NCBI GenBank assembly: GCA_004335835.1
Contig: RWJK01001334.1
Coordinates: 70,485 to 115,563 of the forward strand
From: Scenedesmus sp. ARA3
Lineage: Eukaryota > Chlorophyta > Chlorophyceae > Sphaeropleales > Scenedesmaceae
DNA: 45,079 nt
Direction of reading: 5' to 3'
The position numbers were made by a program, and so were the translations under genes. The notes beneath the pieces are model-generated. The model did no database searches. It saw nothing but the letters and a program-made list of their open reading frames with translations, and had not been told where the DNA came from. Shown here piece by piece: positions 1-10,049 of this stretch. Every line of letters starts with the position of its first letter. Position 1 is the stretch's first letter.

Positions 1-48
1 CTCTCGTTGGCTCCTGACTGGGGTTCCCACTCCTCGTTGAGTGGAGCA

Positions 49-80
49 TGTAATGTAATGTATTGTAATGTAATGTAAAC
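49..80 (+). promoter_or_regulatory. Cluster of TGTAA motifs, possible polyadenylation signals
   Basis: Four or more TGTAA pentamers occur in about 30 bp as part of a short ATGTA/TGTAA repeat. TGTAA is the usual polyadenylation signal of chlorophycean algae. If this is functional, a plus-strand gene ends just left of the window. It could equally be a simple repeat. Confidence 0.35.
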
Positions 81-2402
81 GTGTACATAGTCATTCCCCT
101 CTGAAATAGGAGGGTATGTGCTGCGCCAGCAGCTGACATGAGTATGCGACAGTTTGTTCATGTTTTTTTCATCACTTTGTTTTTGGCATATGTAGCCACC
201 GTCAAACCTCTGGTGTGATGAGCAGCACATCGACTTGGGGAAGAGGATAGTGCTGGAAAATTGTGAAATCGTGGATTTGTGGGTAAACTGCAAGCATACA
301 ACAGTTGCACTGGTGGTTTTGTGGCATGGCTTGTAATGATGCAGCCGATGCTTGGTGAAGGAGGAGTGTAGTGCAGCTGGCATGTAAACAACTGAAGTGT
401 AACTCATAATGTTGTTAAATGCAAGAGATGCGCTTGAACGTGAAGAAAGTTGATATTTACTTGATTGGGCATATGAGATGTGCAACCATGGGTACAGCTG
501 CAAGCTGAGTGCAAGTACTGCAGGTTGTCAGCCTGTACAAAACATTGATGCTTCAAAGACAGACAGTAACCTAAAAAACAGGGGTCACTGCAGCTGAGCA
601 TTGCCTGCCATATTTGTAGTGAAGGTCACAAAGCAAAGTCAAAACAAACACATCAGGAATTGCGGCTGCCTTGGGACGTTTATGCCTGGTGCTCACTTTC
701 GTGGTAAGACTTTGGTAGCCCAACATGTGATGCGGACGCTGTTATGTAAAAAAAAGCAGGCGCATGACCCGCACCAACATTTGGTCTGTTGTCATCAAAC
801 TGTGGCAGCACTGACTTTGAAAAGTGAAACAAGGCGGATCTGTTGCTGCCGCTGCTGCAGGTACTGCCAGCGCTTGTTGTTGTCTTGGCAATGCTGTTGC
901 TGACAACAAACAGCAACCAGAAAGGTACAATTCGCGTATGTGGTTTGCAGCTGCTTGAGGTGCATGTTGAGGAAGCGCCGACCGTATGGTGCCTGCATAC
1001 TTCAGCGGTACAGGCTGTTCAGCTGCTGATTGTGCTGTTGTATAGCTCCATAGCAGTGCGACACACAGTTAGGCACACATCACGCTTTGACACGCTGTCA
1101 ATCATGCTTGCAGCTGCTTGAGGTGCAACTATAATTCCAATCATGCTGCTGCGTGTGCTGCTGTGAAGCGACATGGCAGTGAGCCAAGAAACTGAGCACA
1201 CATTGCATGTCTGCACTCTATCAAAGTATTAAGCGTTGCAAACTGGAAATTTTGGCTGGCCTCCACACTGTGAGCAGCCGGTGTAAGCTCCGGAGCTCGA
1301 GCCTGACAATGTTTCCGGTGCTGAGCACTTGTCATAGGGTCCTGCCTGAGTATTCTAAAATGCAATATTACTTCTAAAAGAAATCATTGAAAGTCAAAGC
1401 GGCAAGGCTCCAAGGGCAACCTGGTACGCTTGAGCGGGTAATGAGCTGCTCCCGCCAAAAGGCACAAAAGGCTGCAATGACGACAATTGGGTTGTAGCAC
1501 ACAACAAACGTCGTTCCGACGAAAGCTGGAGGAAACTCAACACCATTAGTGTGCTGAAGCGTGCTCATTGGTCCTACTATCAGCAGCACCCTGGCCAGTT
1601 TGCTCTGCACATAGCCAGCAAGCAGCTGCATGCACACCTGCAGTAGGCTTCTGACAACAGTATGTGCTCTTTGTCAAAGCCACAGGGCTGCCTGTGCCTG
1701 ATCAAATCTCAGCATTGCAAAGCATCGCTGATGTGGCAGCTATGTTCTCCAACGGGCAGGTTAAGCCTGCTCAGCTTTCATGTATGTCTTCCAACATATG
1801 CTGTCCATCTTACTGCTCCCCGCTAACTTTTCACAGCCTTCTTAGAATTATACAAGGGCATTTTGCTCGCGCTAGGGTGTATTCCTGCAAGGACAATGCT
1901 GTTGAGCCTTGCACCCTAGCCACCAACTGCAAGCCCTACTGCCGGGTTTGCAGTTGGTGCCAGCAGCAGCTGCTGTCTCCTGGGGTGTGCCCCGCATGCT
2001 GCAGTAGCTGCTGCTGGGTGAGCTTGCCACTTTCATCGTGACGTTTGTGCACGCAAGTGCAGCTGCATGGCAGTGGGCCGGGTCAAGCTGGCCTGATGCT
2101 GTGCAGCCATGTGCTCTGCACATGCGCTGTGTGGCAGAGGGCGGCAGCGTTTTGACTTTGGGTTCCCGCATGCAGTTCACAGTGATGAAAGCCTACAGAC
2201 AAAACTTGTTGTAGCTGACCATAGCCAGCTGGAAGCTGCTACTTGCAAGGCAGCATCTGTGCTACGCTTCCTGTTGTTGCCCTTGCTGCTGCAGCACATG
2301 TGTGCTGCTGCGTCTCCAGCAGTTGCTGTTGGTCATGCAGGTGCAAGGCATAAGCTACAATCAATCAGTGCAGCCAAGGCATGCCCACTTGTGGCAGACA
2401 GG

Positions 2403-2735
2403 CCTGATGTGTCTGGCGCTGCATGGCACGCTATCCAGGCGATTGTGTCAGCATGTCTGGTGACAGCAGCTGCCGCAGTCTGCTGCTGCTGGCTGGCTTG
2501 CTGTCGCCTTTGTTTTGCTGCCGCAGTGTGCTGCTGCTGTTCCTGCAGCTGCTGTGCCATGCATTTGATTGCAGGTGGACGGCTGCGGCCTACTTGGATG
2601 CCCTCCGGCGGCGGGGCAAGCCTGATGTGTCTGGCACTGCACGCCTTCCAGGTGATTGCGCCGCCATGCCTGGTAGCGTGCTCCTGCTGCTTTTGCTGTG
2701 CCGTGCAGTTGATTGCAGGTGCAGGCTGCGTCTGC
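2403..2735. repeat. Imperfect direct repeat, period about 218 bp
   Basis: CCTGATGTGTCTGGC recurs at 2403 and 2621, each time followed by related CTG-rich sequence. A second shared block (TTGATTGCAGGTG) lies near the end of each unit. The second copy is shorter. The repeat overlaps open frames rich in Cys and Ala, which look like by-products of the CTG repeats. Confidence 0.5.
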
Positions 2736-3298
2736 ACGCTCAGTGCCACTGGTCTGATGTTCACTAGTGATTGCAGCAGGCTGCGGTCAGCCTAGCAGGA
2801 GGTTCAGTGTGCATGTCCACTTGCGCCTGCGGTCTTTAGCACTCTATGGCTTTCAGCGCTGAATAAGTCACAAGCCCTGAACGGCAAGTTGAGTCAAGCC
2901 ACGACCTTGAAGAATTGCTTCTACTACTTCGCAAGCACATTCTCCAGCCGCTTCACTGAAGGTGACCCTGTTCCTTAGATCCCAGCGCTGATGCATGCAC
3001 AGCCAGATATTATCAGAACATTTGGATGGAGGTTGGATGCTGATTCGAAGCAGTGCTGCAGATTTAGTAGGAGATGCTGAGTGTGCTGCCGCTCACGCTG
3101 CTATGCAGGGGCAGGAGCAGCATTGTACTGCCCACCTTGTCACAGACAGCTAGCATGACACTCTGCGGCCTACGCCGCAGGAAGTTTATTCACAACGTCA
3201 CAGGGGCAGCATACATTGATAAACATCGTGTCCCAGCCATCTGATCTCTGCACATCTTGGTAATCGGCAGACGTCAGCAGCATCAACACATCCACTTG

Positions 3299-3306
3299 TT
3301 CTGGAA
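3299..3306 (+). promoter_or_regulatory. Heat-shock element, two perfect units
   Basis: TTCTGGAA fits the inverted heat-shock-factor units nTTCnnGAAn. It lies about 68 bp upstream of the TATA box and about 195 bp upstream of the sHSP start codon, a normal place for an HSF site. Only two perfect units are present; a third is not evident. Confidence 0.5.
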
Positions 3307-3373
3307 CGGCATGGCAGCCACATGTATGGAAGGGTTACGAATCAATTACTACAGACGTGGGTGTGCGGTCGGA

Positions 3374-3379
3374 TATAAG
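3374..3379 (+). promoter_or_regulatory. TATA box of the first sHSP gene
   Basis: TATAAG within GGATATAAGG sits about 125 bp upstream of the ATG. The inverted paralogue has TATATAA at nearly the same distance from its start codon, which supports both calls. Confidence 0.5.
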
Positions 3380-3500
3380 GGCGACCCTTTCATCATGCGA
3401 TCTACGGTCTTTGTTTTCGCCTTGCTGTGTCCGAGCAATCACATCCCCTCAGTACTGTAATCTTTGCTGCTGAAAGGCCCAGAACTATTACATCTGCACC

Positions 3501-4251
3501 ATGGCATTCGTATCAGTCCGTGCTGCACCCGGCCTGCGTGCCGCAGCCCCCGCCAAGTCCAGCAGGAGCAGCAGGCCTGCTGCTGGCGTGCCCAGCATCA
3601 CCGCCCGCTGCAGGCCCTTCTTCAGCCAGCCTCCCCGCGCCTTTTACCGCAACGCTGGTGTCTGGGACGATGCTGCTGCTGATGCCATGCGGGTGAGTGC
3701 TGCAGCGGTCCTGTTGCTGTTGCTGCTGTAGCAGATCCTGTAGCAGCATGCCACTGTAAGTCAGCAACAGGCACAGGCTTGTTGGTTGCTGTATTGCTGT
3801 TTGCTGAGTCGTTTGGACTTCAGCAGTACTGTAATGGCTGCTGCCAGAAAGCTTAGTATATGGTCTTCAATTGCAAGCGCCTAGTAGTGTATCGGTGCAT
3901 GGATGCATGTGGCCGACTGGTGGTGCAGCATTGCATGCATACTCAACCAGGTGGTTCATGCATGCTTGCTGCCAGCAATTTTGCATGCATGCATGGATGG
4001 TGCCATGGCTGCTGATTAGCCTGCTGTGAAACCCCACATCACAGTAGGTTGCATTGCATCGCTTGACTGCTGCTACTGCTGCTGCTGCTGCTGCTGCCCC
4101 TCCTGCGCTTGCAGGTCATCCTGAGGGACATGGCAAAGCAGTGGCAAGCCGGGCGGGGCTCCCCATCCGCCAACTCCTGCCAGCCGTGTGGCACCACCCG
4201 AAGTGGCTACGTGTATGGTTCTGGCCGCTGCAGGCCCAACAAGAACAGCAG

Positions 4252-4286
<35 letters not shown>

Positions 4287-4633
4287 CCAGCACGCCTCAG
4301 CTGCCCCTTGATGTTGCAGATGGGCCCGAGGGCTTCTACACGCTGTTTGCCGACATCCCAGGCCTGTCTAAGCCTGATCTGAGCATCAAGCTGTCAAAGG
4401 AGCGCGTGCTGACCATCAGTGGTGAGCGTACGCCTGCATATTATGACGCCTCTACACTGCAGCAGCAGGAGCGTATGCTGGGCTCCTTTGAGCGGCGCTG
4501 GCAGCTGCCTGAGGATGCGGAGAGTGAGGGCATCAGCGCCAAGGTTGCTGATGGTGTGCTGACCATCACAGTGCCCAAGAAGCAGCCGCAGCCTGAGCCG
4601 CAGGATGAGCAGCAGGACATCTTCATTGCTTGA
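3501..4633 (+). CDS. Plastid-type small heat-shock protein (HSP20), copy 1
   Basis: ATP-independent chaperone that binds unfolding proteins under heat or oxidative stress. There are two exons, 3501-3692 and 4115-4633 (phase-0 intron, GTGAGT donor, TTGCAG acceptor), giving 236 residues. Residues 1 to about 50 are rich in Ala, Arg, Ser and Pro without acidic residues, like a chloroplast transit peptide. A short helix follows (RDMAKQW), then a linker with 11 consecutive Gln, then the alpha-crystallin domain. Consensus region I is visible as FERRWQLPEDAE and consensus region II as GVLTITVPKK; the tail is rich in Gln, Pro and Glu. The start is the first ATG after the TATA box, and the exon-1 sequence is conserved in the paralogue at 15697-16826. 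Chlamydomonas HSP22E/F-type proteins are the closest family analogues I know. Plastid targeting is inferred. Confidence 0.93.
4249..4286 (+). repeat. CAG repeat encoding a poly-Gln linker
   Basis: A near-perfect CAG run within exon 2 of the first sHSP gene encodes 11 Gln between the transit/helix region and the alpha-crystallin domain. The paralogue has a shorter run (about 7 Gln), so the tract differs in length between the copies. Confidence 0.85.
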
Positions 4634-5941
4634 GCAGCTTGTGGCTTGTGCGTGTTGGCTGCCCCAGGCATAAGGCTGTGTGTTGTCCTTTGTTTATCTA
4701 AATGATCATGGTTAAAATGATCACGAGAATACCAACAGTGGTAGATGAACGTGAGCTGTGTGGTGCTGACCATGCAGCCCTGCCTGCTCCTTGATGGTGT
4801 GTGGCACATGAAGCTTGTATCTGCTGTCGGCCAGCAGTGTTGTAGCATGTTGTGCAGCTGTATAACATTGTGAGTTTGGGTTGAGATGGGCCATGGGCGG
4901 CTTTTCGCTGTGTTGGATTAAGCACTGCGCTGCTTGTATCCTGCTATGCTGAGCCCGGGCCTGCGTGATTATCAGGTACATGCTGCACTGGGCTCCGGTT
5001 GTATCTGTGGATCTATTGTCCCAGCATACATGGGAGATATGTGAAATTTATATTGATGTGGCCTCTGAAATAGTGAGGTTGACGTGTCACATAACTATGT
5101 TGCCTCTGCAATACTGAGGACATCCACATGAAAGGTAGTATCTGGCATATGGGGAGTGGCATTGGTTGATGTGGCTTACACATGAGTCATGCTGCAACAA
5201 TGGCATGTGGTGTGAGCACCACCTTGTGGGTATCAGAAAAGAGTGCTGCAGACCTAACAGCCAATGGTTGCAGTGCAGCAGCAGGCAGTGGGGGAGTAGG
5301 GTGCACTGTAACTGGCTGGCATGTGCTGTGAGCCGGCTGCAGCCAGGATGTCAGGCATGCTGTCGCACATTATCAGCATTGGTTGAAGGTGCGCAGCTCT
5401 GCATGACCAGCGTCCTTCAGGATCCTGGCTGTGTCTAGCTAAAGGAAAATGGCACTGCACATAACCATGGCGGTCCAGAAAGTTGTATGTGTGCACACTG
5501 TGATGACAATGTCAACCAGATGGAGTCTCTTTGTCTAGATGGATGAATGTGTGCATGATGTGGCAACAACCATTTGGGTGTGTAAGTACGAAATGTATCC
5601 GTCATGGTTTGTACATGGTTTACATGGTTTGTATGGAATAATGAGAGAGATATCCATGCGTGACAATGCTGTTGTGCTGCTGGAAGGAAGTACAGCAGCT
5701 CTCACCTCTGTTGCAGCGTGGCACTGAGGATGGAAAATGTAATTTCTTCTTCATAAACTGTGTGACACTATGCACCCCTGCCATCTGTCACAGCTGTGAT
5801 GGAGAGGGAGGGAGGGCCAGTGTGATGGAGGGTGATAGAGAGGCAGGGCCAGTGTGACGGGGACTGGTGCTTGTGCTAGCTAGTGGCGCTGTAGTGGCAC
5901 AACGGGCCGCCCTTCTGCCGTAGTATCCACCATGTTGATCA
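4634..5941. other. Intergenic, 3' side of the first sHSP gene
   Basis: No gene is recognised. There is a short imperfect direct repeat around 5798-5860 (GGGCCAGTGTGA repeated). A TGTAA at about 5309 is the first candidate polyadenylation signal downstream of the sHSP stop codon, but it is about 680 bp away, so the true 3' end is unclear. Confidence 0.4.
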
Positions 5942-6472
5942 CTACTCCGATCTCAGCTCTTGAGCAAAGATAGGCCGCTGAACATGTAGGCCGCTGAATA
6001 TGGGTGCACTCTGACAGTGTGCTGACATCACCGGATCAGTGATGTACAAGTGACTCGTGAGATCGCCAAGTTTTACGGTGTGGTGCAGCTCGAGTTTGAT
6101 GCAGGCGCCATTCACGAAGTTCACTATAAACAAAAAAGTGTATCCACATGCAAAGGAGGTGTGCATCGGCCATAGCTGGGTTGGTGCTACCCCTGTGATA
6201 CTTGTGGTCAAAGTATCTAGCGCAATGTCAACCGCCGAACTACACCCAGGCTGATGCAGCTGTGTGAAGAAGAACATCCAACTCGTGACAACGCCAGGTA
6301 TTTTGAACACAGCCACTGCCAGCACGCCTTGTGCGGAGCCATCCCGTGACAGTTGCTGAGGATTCTGGGGGTGACTTTCTCCCCAAAAGACCTGCGTAGA
6401 CCCTTCAAGTCGTTGTTCAGAAATAGGAAAGAGCTTATTTGATGCACGGCAGTTGATAAGCCAAGATCTCAT
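5942..6472 (-). CDS. Hypothetical protein, 176 residues, single exon
   Basis: An uninterrupted frame runs from ATG at 6472, in the good context CACCATGA, to TAG. A TATATAAA lies 63-70 bp upstream on the same strand. I recognise no domain. A hydrophobic stretch occurs in the middle (around FACGYTFLFIVNFVNG) and another around VVTSWMFFF. The local sequence is less CAG-rich than the neighbouring genes and the codon use looks unbiased, so this may be a chance frame. It would be divergent from the RRM gene. Confidence 0.25.
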   Translation of the reverse strand: MRSWLINCRASNKLFPISEQRLEGSTQVFWGESHPQNPQQLSRDGSAQGVLAVAVFKIPGVVTSWMFFFTQLHQPGCSSAVDIALDTLTTSITGVAPTQLWPMHTSFACGYTFLFIVNFVNGACIKLELHHTVKLGDLTSHLYITDPVMSAHCQSAPIFSGLHVQRPIFAQELRSE

Positions 6473-6534
6473 GGTGCAAGCAAAGTACCGAGCAGCACAG
6501 GGCGAGGGGCGCTCCTGACGACCACTTGTGGCTG

Positions 6535-6542
6535 TTTATATA
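6535..6542 (-). promoter_or_regulatory. TATA-like element between divergent frames
   Basis: On the minus strand this reads TATATAAA, correctly spaced for the hypothetical frame that starts at 6472. TATATA is self-complementary, so the element could also serve transcription towards the RRM gene, with a long 5' leader. No transcript evidence is available. Confidence 0.25.
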
Positions 6543-7486
6543 CTTTTGTGACTTTGACTTTGAAGGCCGAACAAACTCTGAGGATTTCCAGGTGGCCTGG
6601 AGGCAGAGTCCTAAACCCGGATAAATATCCTGCGGGGTAGATTTCCACGACGATTCGGCTTGCGATACTTTGTTGGCCACCAGCAGTCACTGAGGCACAC
6701 TTAGCACCCGTCTGACCTAACAGTGAACACAGCAAGGTGAAACTGTTTGTGTTTGAGAGTATATCAGCAGCGTGACGTGCATTACAAGAGAGAGTTCTTC
6801 CACTCAAGCTCAGAGTGCGCAAGCAAAGAGCCAGGCAGCAACAGAACATCGTGAAATCATTGTTTTAGGATTCCTGTCAGCATCAGCTGCAGTGGACGCC
6901 GGAACAAGGAGCTGTGCCCACCAAGGTGAGGAAGGCCGCATGCAAGGGCAGCAGCCAGCCCGCCCAGTAGGCTAGGGCGCTGTTACAGCCCATCATGCTG
7001 TCAAAACAGTGCAAGCGCGTGCCTGGCAGGCAGCATTGGGCGGCCTTGTCGCGGCTTGTGCGTTTCCGGGGCAGGCCAGCTTCAGGCTGAAGCGAGGCTT
7101 CAGATGCCGAGCTGAACTGGCTGCAGGAATGCGTATGCAGCACTTTGAAGCCCTGTGCAAGCGCAGCGGCTTGATAGCAGCTGCTGATGAGGCTGTGCTA
7201 TTTGTGTGTCACGTTGTGTCGCACGCTGTCCCCAAGCAACATGATTTGTGGTGCATCTTTACGTCTATCATTTCAGCAGCGCTTACCTTCAGCTTTGCAT
7301 GGGGCGGTTGTGCTGAGCAAGCAGTGTTCGCCTTCCATTCTTGCACGCGTGCAGGAGGCAGGCGGATCCAGCCAACGAGTCAACTTCAACGTCACGCTGG
7401 CAGCCGTTCAGATTCTCCCTGCTGCGTGGCAGGCCTTTGGGGCAGCGCCTGCCTTTGATGGGCAGCAGCCCGCAGGAAACAACACT
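6543..7486 (+). other. Probable 5' leader/promoter of the RRM gene
   Basis: No domain is visible. A frame in phase with the RRM gene stays open from about 7187, and another frame from 7009 has a transit-peptide-like composition. An N-terminal extension or an extra 5' exon therefore cannot be excluded. Confidence 0.3.
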
Positions 7487-10049
7487 ATGTTGAGCAGCTC
7501 AGACACCGAACACAGCGTGCACGGGCCTTGCAGCCCCGATGAGCAGCAGCAAGAGGCACCCAGGAAGCTAGCAGTGCTTGGCCTGCCCTGGGACACCACA
7601 GAGGAGACGCTGAGGCTGCACTTCAGCCAGTATGGTGCAGTAGAAGCCACAGACATCATGAAGGACAGGCTCTCTGGCAAGAGCAGGGGCTTCGGCTTTG
7701 TCACATTCTCGGATGCAGCAGCAGCAGCACGCGCGCTGCAAGTAGACCACACCATTGACGGCAGGCGCTGCGAGGCGAAGGTGGCGCTGCCAAAGGTGTG
7801 TAGCAGCAGCACCAGCAGTGGTCAAGTGCGTGCCAGGCCAGCTGCTTGTTGATGCAAGCCTTAGTAATGATAGCAGACAGCACTGCCAGCAAGCGCAGCG
7901 GTGTTGGCTAGGTTCACGATTCCGACATGCGCGCAGCAGTAGCATTCTGGCAGCTTCCCTGCAGCGGCTGTGTGGCTGGTGCAACATGCTCTACTCGCTG
8001 AGCATTACCTGCACCCATGCATCCATTATTGCTCACTGCATCCACCTGACTTCCTTTGTCTGTCTGTCCTGCCTGCTCCCTTCCTTGCTGCCTGTTTCCT
8101 GCAAGCAGAACCTGCTGCAGGGCGAGGCAGCACCCGCAGCAGCGCGCACCACGCGCATCTTTGTGGCGCGCATCCCGCAGTCTGTTACCGACACGCAGTT
8201 CCGCAGCTACTTTGAGAAGTATGGCCGCCTGCAGGACGCCTACATGCCTCGCGACCACAGCAGGCAGATGTACCGCGGCATCGGCTTTGTCACATTCGCA
8301 TCACCAGAGAGCGTGGAGAAGGTCATGGCATGCAAGCACTGGTGCGTGACAGGCTGGGCAGATCTTGGAATTTGGCAGCAGGGCTAGCGGCAGCAGCAAC
8401 TGGTGGAACCTGCCAGAGGCATTCTGCAGTGTGCATGCACAGAGCAGCAGCGTTGCAAGCAGCTGCCACCTTTCACTGTTGCGCATACTGTCGTTGCTGG
8501 TGTTTCCTGCGAGTGCTGCGCTGCAACGATTCACTTGAGCTCGAGCTCTGCTGCCTAACGCTGATGCTTCCCATCTACCAACTACTCACCAGTGCTGACC
8601 TTCCTGCTGCTTCTGTTCTGCCGCTGCTGTCCTGTCCTGTGCTGTCCTGCAATCTCCTTGCTTTCCTGCAGGCTGAACGGCCATGAGGTCGCCATCGACC
8701 GCGCCACCCCCAAGGAAGACGGCCGCAACGGCCACGGCGCGCACGGCGCTGCGCTGTCAGCCGGCTCCGCCAAGCTCGGCCCCAACAGCCGCCGCTCCTT
8801 TGACAACGGCGCTGGCATTGTCGGCCCAGGCCTCACCCCGCTGATGACCTACCAGCAGCAGCTCAACCAGCTGCTGGCAGACCCCGCAGCCATGGCAGCA
8901 TCCCTTGCAGGAGGCATGCGCCTCAGCGAGGAGCAGCAGCGCGAATTCAGCAACGCAGCAGCAGAGCTGGCCACCAGCCACTTCAACGCGGCTGCAGCTG
9001 CTGCTGCCGCTGCCGCCGCAGACTTCAACGCAGCCGCCGCAGCGGCAGCAGCAGAGCAGGCGGCAGTGTGCAGCGGCTCCCCGCTGCTGCCCCCGAGCAC
9101 CGCAGCCATGCTGTGCGGCCTTGCCGGCGACTCCTGCCACCAGTCAGACGGCAGCAAGTCCCCGACCTCTCTGGAGGGCGCCGCAGCCGCCAACGCTGCT
9201 GCTTCTGCCGCTGCCGCCATGGCAGCGATGGCGCAGGGCATGCCGCTGCCTCCTCTGTCCGGCCTGCAGGGCCTGCTGGGCGGCCTGCCTCCTGGCATGA
9301 ACCCTGCCACGCTGCAGAGCCTCACCAAGGCTGCCGGCCTCTTCCCTGGTGCCCCTATGCCGCAGTTCCCGGGCCTGCCTGGCCTCGGCGGCCCCCTGGG
9401 CGGCATGCCTGGCCTGCCTGGCGCTGATGCATTCGCCAGCCACCTGTTTGCCGGCCTGCCTGGCATGGGCAAGGCGCCGTCTGTGCCTCCTCCTGCTGTG
9501 CCGAACGGCTCTCGCAAGAGCCTGGACTCTGTGCTGCATGCTGGCGCCAGCGGCCGCCGCAGCAGCGAGAACCCGGCGATCCAGTCGGTGCGTGCCGGCC
9601 CTCGCATCTTCATCGGCAAGCTCACCAAGGACACCAGTGAGGCCGATGTGAAGGAGTACTTTGGCAGGTTTGGCTTTGTGATGGATGTCTACATGCCCAA
9701 GGCCAAGGACAACAAGGCCGAGCACCGCGGCTTTGGCTTTGTTACTTTCGAGACGGACGCGGCGATTAAGCGCGTGGTGGGCGCCGGCACACACAAGCTC
9801 AAGGGCAGCACGATTGCAATCGACATTGCAATGCCAAAGCTGGACGAGGAGGTGGGCCTGGATGGCTTTGGCAATGCTGCTGGTGCTGGTATGCAGGCCA
9901 ACAATGCTGCGCTGGCTGGGTTTGGAGGCATGGGCCGCGGCGGGCCCCTGGGCAATGGCCAGAGCTTTGACGCGATGGCTGCAGGCATGATGGCTGCTGC
10001 CGCTGCTGCGCAGCAGTACAGCGCGCGCTCGTCGCTGCCCATCATGTGA
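7487..10049 (+). CDS. Three-RRM RNA-binding protein, hnRNP A/B or Musashi-like
   Basis: Sequence-specific single-stranded RNA binding, probably for mRNA splicing, stability or translation. Exons: 7487-7795, 8109-8341 and 8672-10049, giving 639 residues in one continuous frame. RRM1 spans about 27-103 (RNP2 LAVLGL, RNP1 KSRGFGFVTF), RRM2 about 119-195 (RNP2 IFVARI, RNP1 MYRGIGFVTF) and RRM3 about 492-575 (RNP2 IFIGKL, RNP1 HRGFGFVTF). RRM2 is split by an intron between beta-3 and beta-4; joining through a W codon restores HWLNGHEVAI. A linker of about 290 residues has Ala runs and Gly-Leu-Pro-Met repeats; the tail is Gly/Ala/Met-rich. The 2+1 RRM spacing recalls CELF/CUG-BP proteins such as the C3 subunit of algal CHLAMY1, but the RNP sequences look more like hnRNP A/B, DAZAP1 or Musashi. 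The start is the in-frame ATG nearest RRM1. The exon-2 acceptor could be 3 bp earlier or 12 bp later. Confidence 0.88.

Larger units (their letters stand above)
1..3298. other. Intergenic, repeat-rich, no supported gene
   Basis: No open frame here shows a recognisable domain or a convincing splice structure. The left end could be the 3' end of a gene outside the window, because it carries several TGTAA motifs. From about 2.1 to 2.8 kb the sequence becomes CTG-rich and imperfectly repetitive. The many short open frames (for example 1374-1637 on the minus strand, which is hydrophobic) have no support beyond being open. Confidence 0.5.

Noticed and set aside
1374..1637. Hydrophobic minus-strand frame of 87 codons
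   Set aside because: No promoter, no family resemblance and no neighbouring exons; chance cannot be excluded.
2109..2795. 228-codon frame rich in Cys and Ala
   Set aside because: It consists of the imperfect CTG-rich repeat; there is no domain and no splice support.
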